Shown here: in pieces, positions 27,998-36,541 of the stretch
How the letters are laid out: each line of letters opens with the position of its first letter
How positions within the stretch are numbered: position 1 is the stretch's first letter
NCBI GenBank assembly: GCA_017304945.1
Contig: JAFKLG010000074.1
Coordinates: 53,338 to 117,337, forward strand
Direction: 5' to 3'
DNA length: 64,000 bases
DNA from: Rhodospirillales bacterium
GTDB taxonomy: Bacteria; Pseudomonadota; Alphaproteobacteria; Acetobacterales; Acetobacteraceae
Position numbers and translations under genes: made by a program
The notes under the pieces: generated by a model
The model's input: the letters and a program-made list of their open reading frames with translations, nothing else
Told to the model about the DNA's origin: nothing
Database searches by the model: none

Positions 27998-28531
27998 ATG
28001 CAGCGCAAAAGCTTCAGCGAAATGACCTGCCCCATCGCCCGCACCCTCGAACTGGTGGGCGAGTGGTGGAGCATCCTGATCCTGCGCGACTGCTTCGCCG
28101 GCATCCGCCGCTTCGACGACTTCCAGGCGAGCCTCGGCATCGGCGCCAACACGCTCACCCGCCGGCTGAACGCCCTGGTCGAGGCCGGCATGCTGGAGCG
28201 TCGCCCCTACAGCGCCCACCCGCCCCGGCACGACTACGTGCTGACCCGGCGCGGGCGGGATTTCCGTCCCGTCCTGCTGGCGCTGCTCGCCTTCGGCAAC
28301 AACGAGCTGACGCCGGAAGGGGAGACCGTGGTGATCGTCGATTCCACCACCGGCGCGCAGGTCGATCCGGTCGTGGTCGATCGCCGGTCCGGTCTCCCGC
28401 TGATGGAGCCGCGCTTCCGGCTCGCCCCCGGTCCCGCCGCCAAGGGCGCCACGCGGGAAAGGCTGGAATCCGGCCGCCACGAGCTGCTGCGCCCCATGCC
28501 CGATCCCACCGACGCAGGCCCCGCTACGTGA
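27998..28531 (+). CDS. HxlR-family transcriptional regulator
   Basis: 177 residues. The winged helix-turn-helix of the HxlR family covers ~10-105: CPIARTLELVGEWWSILILRDC (first part shown as landmark), FDDFQASLGIGANTLTRRLN and RHDYVLTRRGRDF. The conserved Cys11 at the start of the domain is where redox- or aldehyde-sensing members react. The last 70 residues are a variable tail. ATG 27998 is the natural start. The stop overlaps the MATE GTG by 4 bp, so the regulator and the efflux pump form one transcript. Confidence 0.9.
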   Translation: MQRKSFSEMTCPIARTLELVGEWWSILILRDCFAGIRRFDDFQASLGIGANTLTRRLNALVEAGMLERRPYSAHPPRHDYVLTRRGRDFRPVLLALLAFGNNELTPEGETVVIVDSTTGAQVDPVVVDRRSGLPLMEPRFRLAPGPAAKGATRERLESGRHELLRPMPDPTDAGPAT

Positions 28532-30027
28532 GCCACCATCCCGACGAGGCGGCGCCCGAGACCCGGTCGGCCACCGTGCATCCGCGCACCGCGCGCCTGC
28601 TCCAGGGGGCGATCGTGCCCACGCTGCTGGCGCTCGCCTGGCCGAACATGCTGGTGATGCTGGCCCAGTCGTCGACCAGCCTGATCGAGACCTGGTGGCT
28701 CTCCCGCCTCGGCGTCGACGCGCTCGCCGGCATGGCCCTGGTCTTCCCGGTGTTCCTGATGATGACCATGCTCTCCGCCGGCGCCCTCGGCGGTGCCATC
28801 GCGTCCGCCGTCGCGCGGGCCCTCGGCGCCGGCCGGCACGAGGAAGCGGATGCGCTGGCCCTGCACGGCCTGCTGCTCAATGCTGCGTTGGGCCTCGCCA
28901 CCGCGGCGCCGTTCCTGCTCGCGGGGCGGCCGATCTACCGCGCGATGGGGGGCACCGGCGCGTCGCTCGACGCCGCCATGGCGTATTCCAACGTCGTGTT
29001 CGCCGGCAACGTGCTGCTATGGGTCATGAACGCCTTCGCCAGCATGGTCCGCGGCACCGGCAACCTGCTGATGCCCTCCGTGGCGATCTGCGTCGGCGTG
29101 GCGGTCCTGGTGCCCCTCTCGCCGGTGCTGATCTTCGGTTTCGGCCCGGTGCCGGGCTTCGGCGTGGCCGGCGGCGGCTATGCGGTCGTTGCGACCACCG
29201 CCCTGATGCTCGCCATCCTGGCCTGGTACGTGCTGTCCGGGCGCAGCGTGGTGACGCTGCGCCGCACGCGGCTGCAATGGCGGCTCGCCCGCGACATCCT
29301 GCGGGTCGGCACGATCGGCACCGTCAACACGCTCAACACGACGCTGATCATGGTGCTGCTCACCTCCGCGGTGGGCGCCGCTGCCGGCCCCGATGCCATC
29401 GCGGGGTTCGGCACGGCGGCGCGGCTCGAATTCCTGCTGATCCCGCTGGTGTTCGGCCTGGGCGCGCCGCTGGTCGCCATGGTGGGCGCCAATGTCGGCG
29501 CCGGACAGCCGGCGCGCGCACGGCGCATCGCGGTCACCGGCGCGTCCATGGCGCTGGTCATGACGGGCGTGATCGGCGTCGCGGCGTCGATCTGGCCGCA
29601 TGAGTGGCTGACGCTGTTCGGAGACGATCCCGCCATGCTGGAGAGCGGCACGCTCTACCTGCGGCTGGTCGGTCCGGCCTATGGGTTCTTCGGCTTCGGC
29701 CTGACGCTCTATTTCGCCTCGCAAGGCGCGGGCCGCCTGGAATGGCCGCTGCTGGTCGGGCTGATGCGCGCCGCGCTCGCGGTGGGCGGCGCCTGGTGCG
29801 GACTCCTCCTGGGCGGAACCCTGACCGCGGTCTTCCTCGCGATCGCGGTGTCGCTGGTCGCCTATGGCGGCGTCATGGCGGCGACACTCACGGGCAGTGT
29901 CTGGTCCCGCGGCGCGCGGCCGACCGGTCGCGTCACGCGGCCCGTCGCGTCCGCCGCCGCACCCACGACGACGCGCAGGCTGGAGGCGCTCGAGGCGAGG
30001 GGCAGGGATCCGTTACCGATGAAATGA
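28528..30027 (+). CDS. MATE-family efflux transporter
   Basis: 499 residues with about 12 membrane helices in two homologous halves. N-terminal half: LAWPNMLVMLAQSSTSLIETWW opens helix 1, followed by GVDALAGMALVFPVF. C-terminal half: GTIGTVNTLNTTLIMVLLTS, GFGTAARLEFLLIPLVFGLG and GANVGAGQPARARR. Expected to export cationic drugs or metabolites using a Na+ or H+ gradient. The GTG start at 28528 overlaps the HxlR stop. The last ~40 residues are a basic cytoplasmic tail. Likely induced through the HxlR regulator. Confidence 0.92.
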   Translation: MSHHPDEAAPETRSATVHPRTARLLQGAIVPTLLALAWPNMLVMLAQSSTSLIETWWLSRLGVDALAGMALVFPVFLMMTMLSAGALGGAIASAVARALGAGRHEEADALALHGLLLNAALGLATAAPFLLAGRPIYRAMGGTGASLDAAMAYSNVVFAGNVLLWVMNAFASMVRGTGNLLMPSVAICVGVAVLVPLSPVLIFGFGPVPGFGVAGGGYAVVATTALMLAILAWYVLSGRSVVTLRRTRLQWRLARDILRVGTIGTVNTLNTTLIMVLLTSAVGAAAGPDAIAGFGTAARLEFLLIPLVFGLGAPLVAMVGANVGAGQPARARRIAVTGASMALVMTGVIGVAASIWPHEWLTLFGDDPAMLESGTLYLRLVGPAYGFFGFGLTLYFASQGAGRLEWPLLVGLMRAALAVGGAWCGLLLGGTLTAVFLAIAVSLVAYGGVMAATLTGSVWSRGARPTGRVTRPVASAAAPTTTRRLEALEARGRDPLPMK

Positions 30028-30138
30028 TCTCGCGTGCAACGACTGCGCGGCGAACCAGCCCTCGAAAGCGACCACTGGGTGAGCCGAGCAGCGGGGCGTG
30101 GTGATGACGCGGATGCAGCGCGACGCGCCCTGACCCGG

Positions 30139-30163
30139 AGCTGCGCCGCGGTTCGGCACAGCT
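30139..30163. terminator. Hairpin between convergent genes
   Basis: AGCTGCGCCG-CGGTT-CGGCACAGCT: 10-bp stem with one mismatch and a 5-nt loop. It lies between the MATE stop (30027) and the stop of the minus-strand gene (30167), so it can end both transcripts. No T-run. Confidence 0.5.
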
Positions 30164-30166
30164 GCG

Positions 30167-31120
30167 TCAGGCTGGCACGAGCTGGTCCGGATCCAGCCCC
30201 AGGATCCATCCCTCCCAGGCCCGCTCCACCGCGTCCCGCGGCCCATGCGCCGGCCGCGCACCCGACACCACGCCGAGCATTCCGAGGCAGCCGACGAGGC
30301 TGTCGAACCGGTCCTCGCCGGCGGCATCCGATCCGAATCCCGCGTCGATGCAGGCTGCCAGCGCCGGGGAGGGTCGCGCTGCCAGCCGCTCCATCGCTGC
30401 GCGCACGCCGCCCGCGGCAGCGGCCCGTACGTCGCGCGCGCGCTTGCTGCCGCCGAGCCGCAGCCCGATCTGCCGCAGCGCCTCGGCCGGGTAGGTCTCC
30501 GCCGCCACCACCGTGCCTGGCGCCACCAGCGCCTCCAGCGTCCCTTCGAACGGCCATAGCCGCAGCCGGGCCGGATCCGTCGCCAGCGCCGGGGCAAGCA
30601 CGTCGCACCACGCTGTCAGCGCCGCCTTGCCCACCTGCTGCGCGCCCACGGTCCAGAACAGCGGCGCGGCGGCGGGCCGGTCCCGGGTCGCGCGGTCGCA
30701 GCGGCGACGCAGTGCATCGGCCGCGGTGAATCCGAGTGCGCGGAGATGTTCGGTGCGCGTGATGCCGCGCAGCGGGCGAAGTGGGTAGAACGGGCGCGCG
30801 GGGGACACCTCGGCCAGCGTCGCGCACACGCATGCGAAGGCATCGCCGGGCGACAACCCGCGCAGGAACCGCGGGAAGTCCGGTTCGGGCCGACCCAGCG
30901 CCCAGGCGCGCGGCACACCGATCGGCAGATCGAGCCCCAGCAGCACGGCCCCGCCTTGCGCGGCGCCGCACAGCCGGTCGAGCAGCCACGGCAACGGCCC
31001 CACCGGTTCGGGCGCCTCGACCCGCCACGCGCGTCCGTGCGCCCACGCCATGGTCATCCAGCGCTTGCGCGTATCGGCGCTCCAATCGGCATGCACCACG
31101 AGCGCCGGCCGTACCGTCAT
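30167..31120 (-). CDS. Uncharacterised protein with DUF429/RNase-H-like features
   Basis: 317 residues, function not known. It begins VVHADWSADTRKRW, with an early Asp on a beta strand, then LLGLDLPIGVPRAWALG with a second Asp. Later come VAAETYPAEALRQIG (Glu) and GEDRFDSLVGCLGMLGVV (Asp). This order of acidic residues fits the RNase-H-like fold seen in DUF429-type proteins; that is inference from pattern only. ATG 31120 is chosen because the conserved strand follows directly. Convergent with the MATE gene; its upstream region holds an FNR-like box at 31231. Confidence 0.6.
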   Translation of the reverse strand: MTVRPALVVHADWSADTRKRWMTMAWAHGRAWRVEAPEPVGPLPWLLDRLCGAAQGGAVLLGLDLPIGVPRAWALGRPEPDFPRFLRGLSPGDAFACVCATLAEVSPARPFYPLRPLRGITRTEHLRALGFTAADALRRRCDRATRDRPAAAPLFWTVGAQQVGKAALTAWCDVLAPALATDPARLRLWPFEGTLEALVAPGTVVAAETYPAEALRQIGLRLGGSKRARDVRAAAAGGVRAAMERLAARPSPALAACIDAGFGSDAAGEDRFDSLVGCLGMLGVVSGARPAHGPRDAVERAWEGWILGLDPDQLVPA

Positions 31121-31523
31121 GTCGATGCGTACCCGCGCGTGGTGATCCGTCACCGTGACGTCATCCGCCCCATGTGGCGACACCTCGCCCGCGATGCGCG
31201 CGGACACGGCTGCGGAACGGGCTGGTATCGTTGATCTCGATCAATGCTCGGCCTGAACGAGCGGCGCACACCCGCTGCGTCGACGATGCTCCGTGAGAGG
31301 GGCCGCGGCAATTGCAGCGGCAAGGATGTCAGCCGGCCACGGAGGACGCGCGCAATGAGAAGCGTGAGTCGCATCCGACGGTCCGCGCCGGCATCGCTGC
31401 CGAACAGGAGCGCGCATCCGATGATGTCACGCGGCGAAGCATGCGGCCGGTGAGCCGGCACCCCGCAGCCTCCCCATGACGCCTGCGCGCACACGACAGT
31501 CTTGATCGGAGGTAATGCGGACC
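31121..31523. other. Noncoding region before the aldehyde dehydrogenase
   Basis: 403 bases with no credible gene. It contains the FNR/FixK-like box at 31231-31244, a small palindrome GTCAC-C-GTGAC at 31149-31159, and the ribosome site of the aldehyde dehydrogenase (GGAGG at 31508-31512). The region could serve both the minus-strand gene ending at 31120 and the plus-strand gene at 31524. Confidence 0.55.
31231..31244. promoter_or_regulatory. FNR/FixK-type box
   Basis: TTGAT-CTCG-ATCAA matches the FNR/FixK/Anr consensus TTGAT-N4-ATCAA exactly. It lies 280 bp before the aldehyde dehydrogenase ATG and 111 bp before the divergent gene. No good -10 box was seen at the class II distance on either side, so a chance match is possible. 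Confidence 0.45.
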
Positions 31524-32915
31524 ATGGCCTACGCAACGATCAACCCCTACAGCGGTGAGACGCTCGCGACCTTCCCCGACGCAACGGATGCCGAGGTGGC
31601 GGCTGCGCTCGACGATGCGCACGCCGCTTTCCTGAGCTGGCGGGAAACCTCGTTCGCCCAGCGCGGCCGCATCCTGCAGAGCGCCGCCGACCTGCTGCGA
31701 CGCGACTGCGATGCCTACGCGCGGCTGCTGACCCTGGAAATGGGCAAGCTGTTCGCCGAAGCCCGCGCCGAAGTGGAACTCTCCGCCAAGATCTTCGAGT
31801 ACTACGTTCGCCACGCCGAAGCGCTGCTGCAGCCCGAGAAGCTGCCGGTGCTGGATCCCGCCGAAGGCGACGCGGTGTTGCTGCACGAGCCGCTCGGCGT
31901 CCTGCTGGCGATCGAGCCGTGGAACTTCCCCTACTATCAGATCGCGCGCATCCTCGCCCCGCAACTGTCCGCCGGAAACACGCTGCTGTTGAAGCACGCC
32001 TCGAACGTGCCGCAATGCGCCGCGGCGTTCGAACGGTTGATGCAGGAGGCGGGCCTGCCGCACGGCGCGTTCCGCAACCTCTACGCGACGCGCGCGCAGG
32101 TCAACGCGATCATCGCCGATCCGCGCGTGCATGGCGTCGCCTTGACCGGCTCCGAGGCCGCCGGTGCGCTGATCGCGGCCGAAGCGGGCAAGGCGCTCAA
32201 GAAGTCGACCATGGAACTCGGTGGCGCCGACGCGTTCGTCGTGCTCGCCGATGCCGATCTGCGCAAGACGATCGACTGGGCCGTGTTCGGACGCCATTGG
32301 AACGGCGGCCAGGTCTGCGTCTCCTCCAAGCGCATGATCGTGGTGGACTCGATCTACGATCGCTTCCTCGACGGCTATCGTCAGGGCGTCGCGAAACTGG
32401 TTGCCGGCGATCCGTTCGATCAGAAGACGACGCTCGCGCCCCTGTCCTCCCAGAAAGCCGCCGACGACATCAAGCAGCAGATCCGGGACGCGGTCGCTCA
32501 TGGCGCGAAGGCGGAGGAAGTGGGCCCGCGGGTGCCCAACCGCGGCGCATTCGTGCAACCCACCATCCTCACCGATCTCGGGCCCGACAACCCGGCCCGC
32601 TATTGGGAGTTCTTCGGCCCCGTCTCCATGCTGTTCCGCGCCAAGGATGAGGAAGACGCGATCCGCATCGCCAACGACTCGCCCTTCGGCCTCGGGGGAT
32701 CGGTGTTCACGGCCGACACGCGGCATGGGGCCGCGGTCGCACGGCGGATCTCCACCGGCATGGTCTTCGTCAACCATCCGACGAAGGTCGAAGCCGATCT
32801 GCCGTTCGGTGGCATCCGCCGCTCCGGCTACGGCCGCGAACTCCTCGGGCTCGGCTTGAAGGAATTCGTCAACCACAAGCTGGTCGACGTCGTTGATATC
32901 GACGCGCGCTTCTGA
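31524..32915 (+). CDS. NAD(P)-dependent aldehyde (succinate-semialdehyde-type) dehydrogenase
   Basis: 463 residues of the aldehyde dehydrogenase superfamily, closest in pattern to Sad/YneI-type succinate semialdehyde dehydrogenases. Catalytic residues are present: Glu231 in STMELGGADAFVV and the nucleophile Cys265 in HWNGGQVCVSSKR; Lys157 in NTLLLKHAS and the EPWNFPYYQ segment shape the cofactor site. ATG 31524 is preferred over ATG 31515 because GGAGG (31508-31512) would be only 2 bases from the latter. Length is normal. The next gene, a BudC-like reductase, follows after 111 bp with its own strong ribosome site. The physiological aldehyde is not known. Confidence 0.9.
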   Translation: MAYATINPYSGETLATFPDATDAEVAAALDDAHAAFLSWRETSFAQRGRILQSAADLLRRDCDAYARLLTLEMGKLFAEARAEVELSAKIFEYYVRHAEALLQPEKLPVLDPAEGDAVLLHEPLGVLLAIEPWNFPYYQIARILAPQLSAGNTLLLKHASNVPQCAAAFERLMQEAGLPHGAFRNLYATRAQVNAIIADPRVHGVALTGSEAAGALIAAEAGKALKKSTMELGGADAFVVLADADLRKTIDWAVFGRHWNGGQVCVSSKRMIVVDSIYDRFLDGYRQGVAKLVAGDPFDQKTTLAPLSSQKAADDIKQQIRDAVAHGAKAEEVGPRVPNRGAFVQPTILTDLGPDNPARYWEFFGPVSMLFRAKDEEDAIRIANDSPFGLGGSVFTADTRHGAAVARRISTGMVFVNHPTKVEADLPFGGIRRSGYGRELLGLGLKEFVNHKLVDVVDIDARF

Positions 32916-33026
32916 GTCGCGGCCGACACCCACATCCGGGTCGCTCGCGACCCACGGTTCTGATTTGCCCCGCTCGTGCCGGCGCCGCCGTCCGTGGCGC
33001 CGTCACGGCCCGAAGGAGACATATCC

Positions 33027-33806
33027 ATGTCGTTGGATGGCAAGGTAATTCTGGTGACCGGCGCAGCCCAGGGAATCGGGCGCGGCATCGCGCTGCGGCT
33101 CGCCAGGGACGGCGCCAGCATCGCGCTGGTCGACGTGAAAGCCGACAAGCTCGGGGCGGTGCAGCAGGAAATCGAGGCGCTCGGGCGCAACGTGACCACC
33201 TTCGCCGCCGATGTCAGCCGGCGGGACGATGTCTACGCCGCCGTCGAACATGCCGATCGGCAACTCGGCGGGTTCGACGTCATGATCAACAACGCCGGGA
33301 TCGCGCAGGTCAACCCGATCGCCGACGTGCTCCCGCCCGAGGTCGATCGCATCTTCAAGATCAACATCGAGGGTGTCCTGTGGGGCATCCAGGCGGCGGC
33401 TGCGAAATTCAAGGCGCGTGGGCAGAAGGGAAAGATCATCAACGCCTCGTCGATCGCCGGGCATGACGGCTTCGCCATGCTGGGCGTCTACTCGGCGACC
33501 AAGTTCGCCGTGCGCGCGCTGACCCAGGCGGCCGCGCGCGAATACGCCAGCGCGGGCATCACCGTGAATGCCTACTGCCCCGGGATCGTCGGCACCGATA
33601 TGTGGGTGGAGATCGACGAGCGCTTCGCCGCGCTGACCGGAGCGAAGAAGGGCGAGACCTACAAGAAATACGTCGAGGGCATCGCGCTCGGTCGCGCCCA
33701 GACGCCCGAGGACGTCGCCGCCCTGGTCGCATTCCTCTCGAGCGACGACGCCGACTACATCACCGGCCAGGCGATCCTGACGGATGGCGGCATGGTCTAC
33801 CGCTGA
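33027..33806 (+). CDS. budC: SDR: acetoin reductase / meso-2,3-butanediol dehydrogenase-like
   Basis: 259-residue short-chain dehydrogenase. [10 protein letters not shown] binds NAD; NNAGIAQ and the catalytic Ser142, Tyr155 and Lys159 ([19 protein letters not shown]) are intact. The C-terminal pattern [20 protein letters not shown], then [13 protein letters not shown] and [13 protein letters not shown], is that of BudC/acetoin reductase. It should interconvert acetoin and 2,3-butanediol with NADH. GAAGGAG precedes ATG 33027. No acetolactate pathway genes are nearby, so reduction of diacetyl/acetoin or of another vicinal ketone remains open. Confidence 0.82.
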   Translation: MSLDGKVILVTGAAQGIGRGIALRLARDGASIALVDVKADKLGAVQQEIEALGRNVTTFAADVSRRDDVYAAVEHADRQLGGFDVMINNAGIAQVNPIADVLPPEVDRIFKINIEGVLWGIQAAAAKFKARGQKGKIINASSIAGHDGFAMLGVYSATKFAVRALTQAAAREYASAGITVNAYCPGIVGTDMWVEIDERFAALTGAKKGETYKKYVEGIALGRAQTPEDVAALVAFLSSDDADYITGQAILTDGGMVYR

Positions 33807-33842
33807 CGCCTGCGGGAGGCGCCTGACACCGACCGGAGACGC

Positions 33843-33895
33843 CGGCACCACCGGCGCGCAGCGACGCATGGTCGCGCGCGGCGACGGTGGTGCCG
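33843..33895. terminator. Long stem-loop between convergent genes
   Basis: CGGCACCACCG (33843-33853) pairs with CGGTGGTGCCG (33885-33895), an 11-bp perfect stem. The 31-nt loop itself has complementary CGCGC/GCGCG ends. It sits between the BudC-like stop and the stop of the convergent gene at 33948, so it is a likely bidirectional terminator. Confidence 0.6.
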
Positions 33896-33947
33896 CCGCG
33901 CCTCGATCCTCGCGATCTGCACGCCGGCGATCGGGGGGCGGCGGCGC

Positions 33948-34832
33948 TCAGGCCGCCGGCACCTCCAACCGCTCCAGATCGGCGATCAGTCCCGGCCCGG
34001 TCGGCGTCCAGCCCAGCGCCTGCCGCGTCTTCTCGCTCGACGCGACGAGGTTCAGGCCGGCGAACATGCCCAGCCACCCGAAATGCGCGTTCGCCTCCGC
34101 CGTGGAGAACGACGCCACGGGCACGTGCAGGCTGCGACCGATGGCTTCGGCGATATCCCGCATCGGCACGCCTTCTTCGGCGACGGCATGATACCGCGCC
34201 CCGGCCTCGTTGCGTTCCAGCGCGAGCCGGTAGAGGCGCGCCACGTCGGAGACATGCGCCGCCGCCCAGCGATTGCGCCCGTCCCCGGCATAGGCCGAAA
34301 CCCCCGTCTCGCGTGCCGTCTGCACGACGTAGGTGATCAGCCCCTGCTTCACCGTGTCATGCACCTGCGGCAGCCGCACGACCGACGCGCGTACGCCCGG
34401 AAGCGCCAGCGCCACCTGTTCCGATACGCGCGGCAAGGCGTAGTCGGGCGGCACGTCGTCGTCTTCGGTCGCCACGCGATCCGGCCCCGTCAGTCCCGCC
34501 GCCCCCGACGTCACGATCAGCAGCTTGTCGGACCCGGCAAGCACGGCCCCCATGGCCTCGATGGCGCGGCGGTCGATCGCGCAACTCTCCGCGAAATGCG
34601 ACCAGTCATGCACGAAGGCCAGGTGAATGACCGCATCCGCGGCGGCGGCGCCGGCCCGCAGGCTGTCCAGGTCTTCCAGCGTGCCGCGCTGGACCGCGGC
34701 GCCGGACGCGGCGAGCGATCGGGCGCCCGCCTCCGAACGGGCCAGTCCGAGGACGTCGTGGCCTGCGGCGAGCAGGGTCTGCACCACTTGATTGCCGATG
34801 AACCCGGTGGCGCCGGTGACGAAAACACGCAT
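33948..34832 (-). CDS. NAD(P)-dependent epimerase/dehydratase-like atypical SDR
   Basis: 294 residues. Extended or atypical SDR: MRVFVTGATGFIGNQVVQTL binds the cofactor, ADAVIHLAFVHDW follows, then LLIVTSGAAGLTG where the active Ser would be. The classical YxxxK is not preserved (PDYALPRVSEQVALA), as in reductase-like atypical SDRs. The C-terminal half has WAAAHVSDVARLYRLALE and ALGWTPTGPGLIADLE, usual in this family. The role is unknown. It is divergent from an HTH regulator 80 bp away that probably controls it; this regulator/SDR pairing is frequent in proteobacteria. Confidence 0.85.
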   Translation of the reverse strand: MRVFVTGATGFIGNQVVQTLLAAGHDVLGLARSEAGARSLAASGAAVQRGTLEDLDSLRAGAAAADAVIHLAFVHDWSHFAESCAIDRRAIEAMGAVLAGSDKLLIVTSGAAGLTGPDRVATEDDDVPPDYALPRVSEQVALALPGVRASVVRLPQVHDTVKQGLITYVVQTARETGVSAYAGDGRNRWAAAHVSDVARLYRLALERNEAGARYHAVAEEGVPMRDIAEAIGRSLHVPVASFSTAEANAHFGWLGMFAGLNLVASSEKTRQALGWTPTGPGLIADLERLEVPAA

Positions 34833-34890
34833 GCGGGCGATCTCCAGTTTGCGCTGGAGCCCAACTTGGCAGCGGTCCTATCCTGGTAAA

Positions 34891-34912
34891 GTAGTGAGCT
34901 TATCGTAGTAAG
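34891..34912 (+). promoter_or_regulatory. Direct repeat abutting the HTH regulator start
   Basis: GTAGTGAG (34891-34898) and GTAGTAAG (34905-34912) are 14 bp apart and end right at the ATG at 34913. The AT-rich stretch is unusual for this genome. It may be an operator for the divergent SDR/regulator pair; the repeat would sit in the leader of the regulator. Confidence 0.35.
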
Positions 34913-35776
34913 ATGACCAACCGCATGAGCCAGTACCGCGCCGCCGAGAGCTTGTTGGGAACCTTCCTGCGGGACCGGCGGACGAAGCTGGATCCCGCCG
35001 CGTTCGGATTGCCGGCCGAACGGCGGCGGACGCCCGGGCTGCGCCGGGAGGAGGTGGCCCAGCGCGCCAATATCAGCCCCACCTGGTACACCTGGCTCGA
35101 ACAGGGGCGCGGTGGCGCGCCCTCGGCGGACGTGCTCGATCGGATCGCCCGCGCCCTGATGCTGACCGATGTCGAGCGCGAGCATCTGTTCCTGCTGGGC
35201 CTCGGTCGTCCGCCCGAGGTCCGCTATCGGCGGCACGACGCCGTCACGCCGCGGCTCCAGCGGGTGCTCGATGCGCTGGAGCCGGTGCCGGCCCTGATCC
35301 GCTCCGCGACCTGGGACGTGGTCGCATGGAATCGGGCGGCGACCGTGATGTTCTTCGATTACGGCCGCCTGCCGCCGGATCAGCGGAACCTGTTGCGCAT
35401 CATCTTTCTGGACCCGCGCGCCCGCGCCGCGCAGCATGATTGGGAGAGCGTGGCGCGGTTCGTGGTGGGCTCGTTCCGGGTCGACGCCGCCCGCGCCGGC
35501 GCCGCCGCGGACGTGGCGCCTCTCGTGGACGAGCTCTGCCGGTTGAGCCCCGAGTTCAGGGCGATGTGGGGCTCCAGCGACATCGTCGGCACGCCGGGCG
35601 AGATCGTGAAGCAGATCCGCCATCCCGTGCTGGGCGAACTCGGCTTCGAATACTCCGCTTTTGCGGTCGATGGCCGGACCGACCTCACCATGGTCGTGCA
35701 CAACCCGGCGACCGCGGCGGACAGGGAGAAGATCCGGTCGCAGCTCGACTCGATGCCTGCGCGTGCGCGGGAGTAA
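34913..35776 (+). CDS. XRE-type HTH regulator with MmyB-like ligand domain
   Basis: 287 residues. The N-terminal helix-turn-helix (~13-85) reads LGTFLRDRRTKLDPAAFGLP, then RRTPGLRREEVAQRANIS and TWYTWLEQGRG, which is the standard start of the MmyB-like subfamily. The C-terminal domain (~108-280) has LIRSATWDVVAWNRAA and HPVLGELGFEYSAFAVDG, a PAS-like ligand domain thought to bind fatty-acid-like molecules in this group. ATG 34913 or ATG 34925 may start it. It is divergent from the atypical SDR gene and likely represses it. Confidence 0.9.
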   Translation: MTNRMSQYRAAESLLGTFLRDRRTKLDPAAFGLPAERRRTPGLRREEVAQRANISPTWYTWLEQGRGGAPSADVLDRIARALMLTDVEREHLFLLGLGRPPEVRYRRHDAVTPRLQRVLDALEPVPALIRSATWDVVAWNRAATVMFFDYGRLPPDQRNLLRIIFLDPRARAAQHDWESVARFVVGSFRVDAARAGAAADVAPLVDELCRLSPEFRAMWGSSDIVGTPGEIVKQIRHPVLGELGFEYSAFAVDGRTDLTMVVHNPATAADREKIRSQLDSMPARARE

Positions 35777-35862
35777 TCAGGTGAGCCGACATGATCCGGC
35801 GAGCGGACATGACGCCGCAGAGCCCTCATCCCGCATCGGCCCCCCCCCAACAGGCGAACGCG

Positions 35863-36474
35863 TCAGCTCAGCGGAGAGCCCGGATTGGACAGCGCGATCA
35901 CCGAACTCGCCTGGGCGATGTTCTCCGGGCCACCCTTGGGCGGCCAGGTTCCCGCCGCGTAGTGCCGCTCGCGCAGTTCGCGGCGCTGCTCGAGGCTCTC
36001 GAACCCCCAGATGTGCAGGATGCGCGGGCGGCCATCGAGGGCGAACATGTTGATCACGAGGTGATCCGTGTACTCCCGCGCCGGTTCGATCGCCGCCTTC
36101 CAGCCCGCGAGCGTTGCCGGAAGGCCGCCCACCGTCAGCCTGTAGGTGCGGAACTCGTAGATGCCGCCGGCCTTGCGCGGCGTGGCGGCGGGCAGGAAGG
36201 GGAACCCCTGATAGCTCTCCTGGGTGACGGAGGTCGCGAGGCCGCGCACGCCGAACGGATCGCCGTCGAGCAGGGCGCGGCGGCGTTCCTCGCCGAGGTC
36301 GCTCTCGCGTTCGAACTGGCGCAGCACGAGGACGCTGCCGAGCTGCCCGATATCGGTGCGCCAGCGGCCGAGCACGGTGCCGGCGACGGCGCCTGCCATC
36401 CAGTCCTGCGCCGCGGCGTCGATTTGCGTGAGCTGCAGCAGCGGCCCCGACAAGGTGGCGAGTTCGTAGAACAT
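35863..36474 (-). CDS. NIPSNAP-family protein
   Basis: 203 residues containing two ferredoxin-like NIPSNAP repeats. The second is clear: GGIYEFRTYRLTVGGLPATL, then HLVINMFALDGRPRILHIWG and a terminal RRELRERHYAAGTWPP. Function in bacteria is unknown. It lies 67 bp downstream of the propionyl-CoA synthetase gene on the same strand and may be co-transcribed with it. Convergent with the HTH regulator. Confidence 0.8.
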   Translation of the reverse strand: MFYELATLSGPLLQLTQIDAAAQDWMAGAVAGTVLGRWRTDIGQLGSVLVLRQFERESDLGEERRRALLDGDPFGVRGLATSVTQESYQGFPFLPAATPRKAGGIYEFRTYRLTVGGLPATLAGWKAAIEPAREYTDHLVINMFALDGRPRILHIWGFESLEQRRELRERHYAAGTWPPKGGPENIAQASSVIALSNPGSPLS

Positions 36475-36541
36475 GACGTGCGTTCCTTCGGTCTACCCGC
36501 CGCTTCCTACTATCCCTGGGCTCTTCCGTGTTGCCGCCCGC

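Noticed and set aside
26632..28527. In-frame extension before the MATE gene
   Set aside because: Overlaps the ketopantoate reductase and HxlR genes in a different frame; the GTG at 28528 gives a normal MATE N-terminus.
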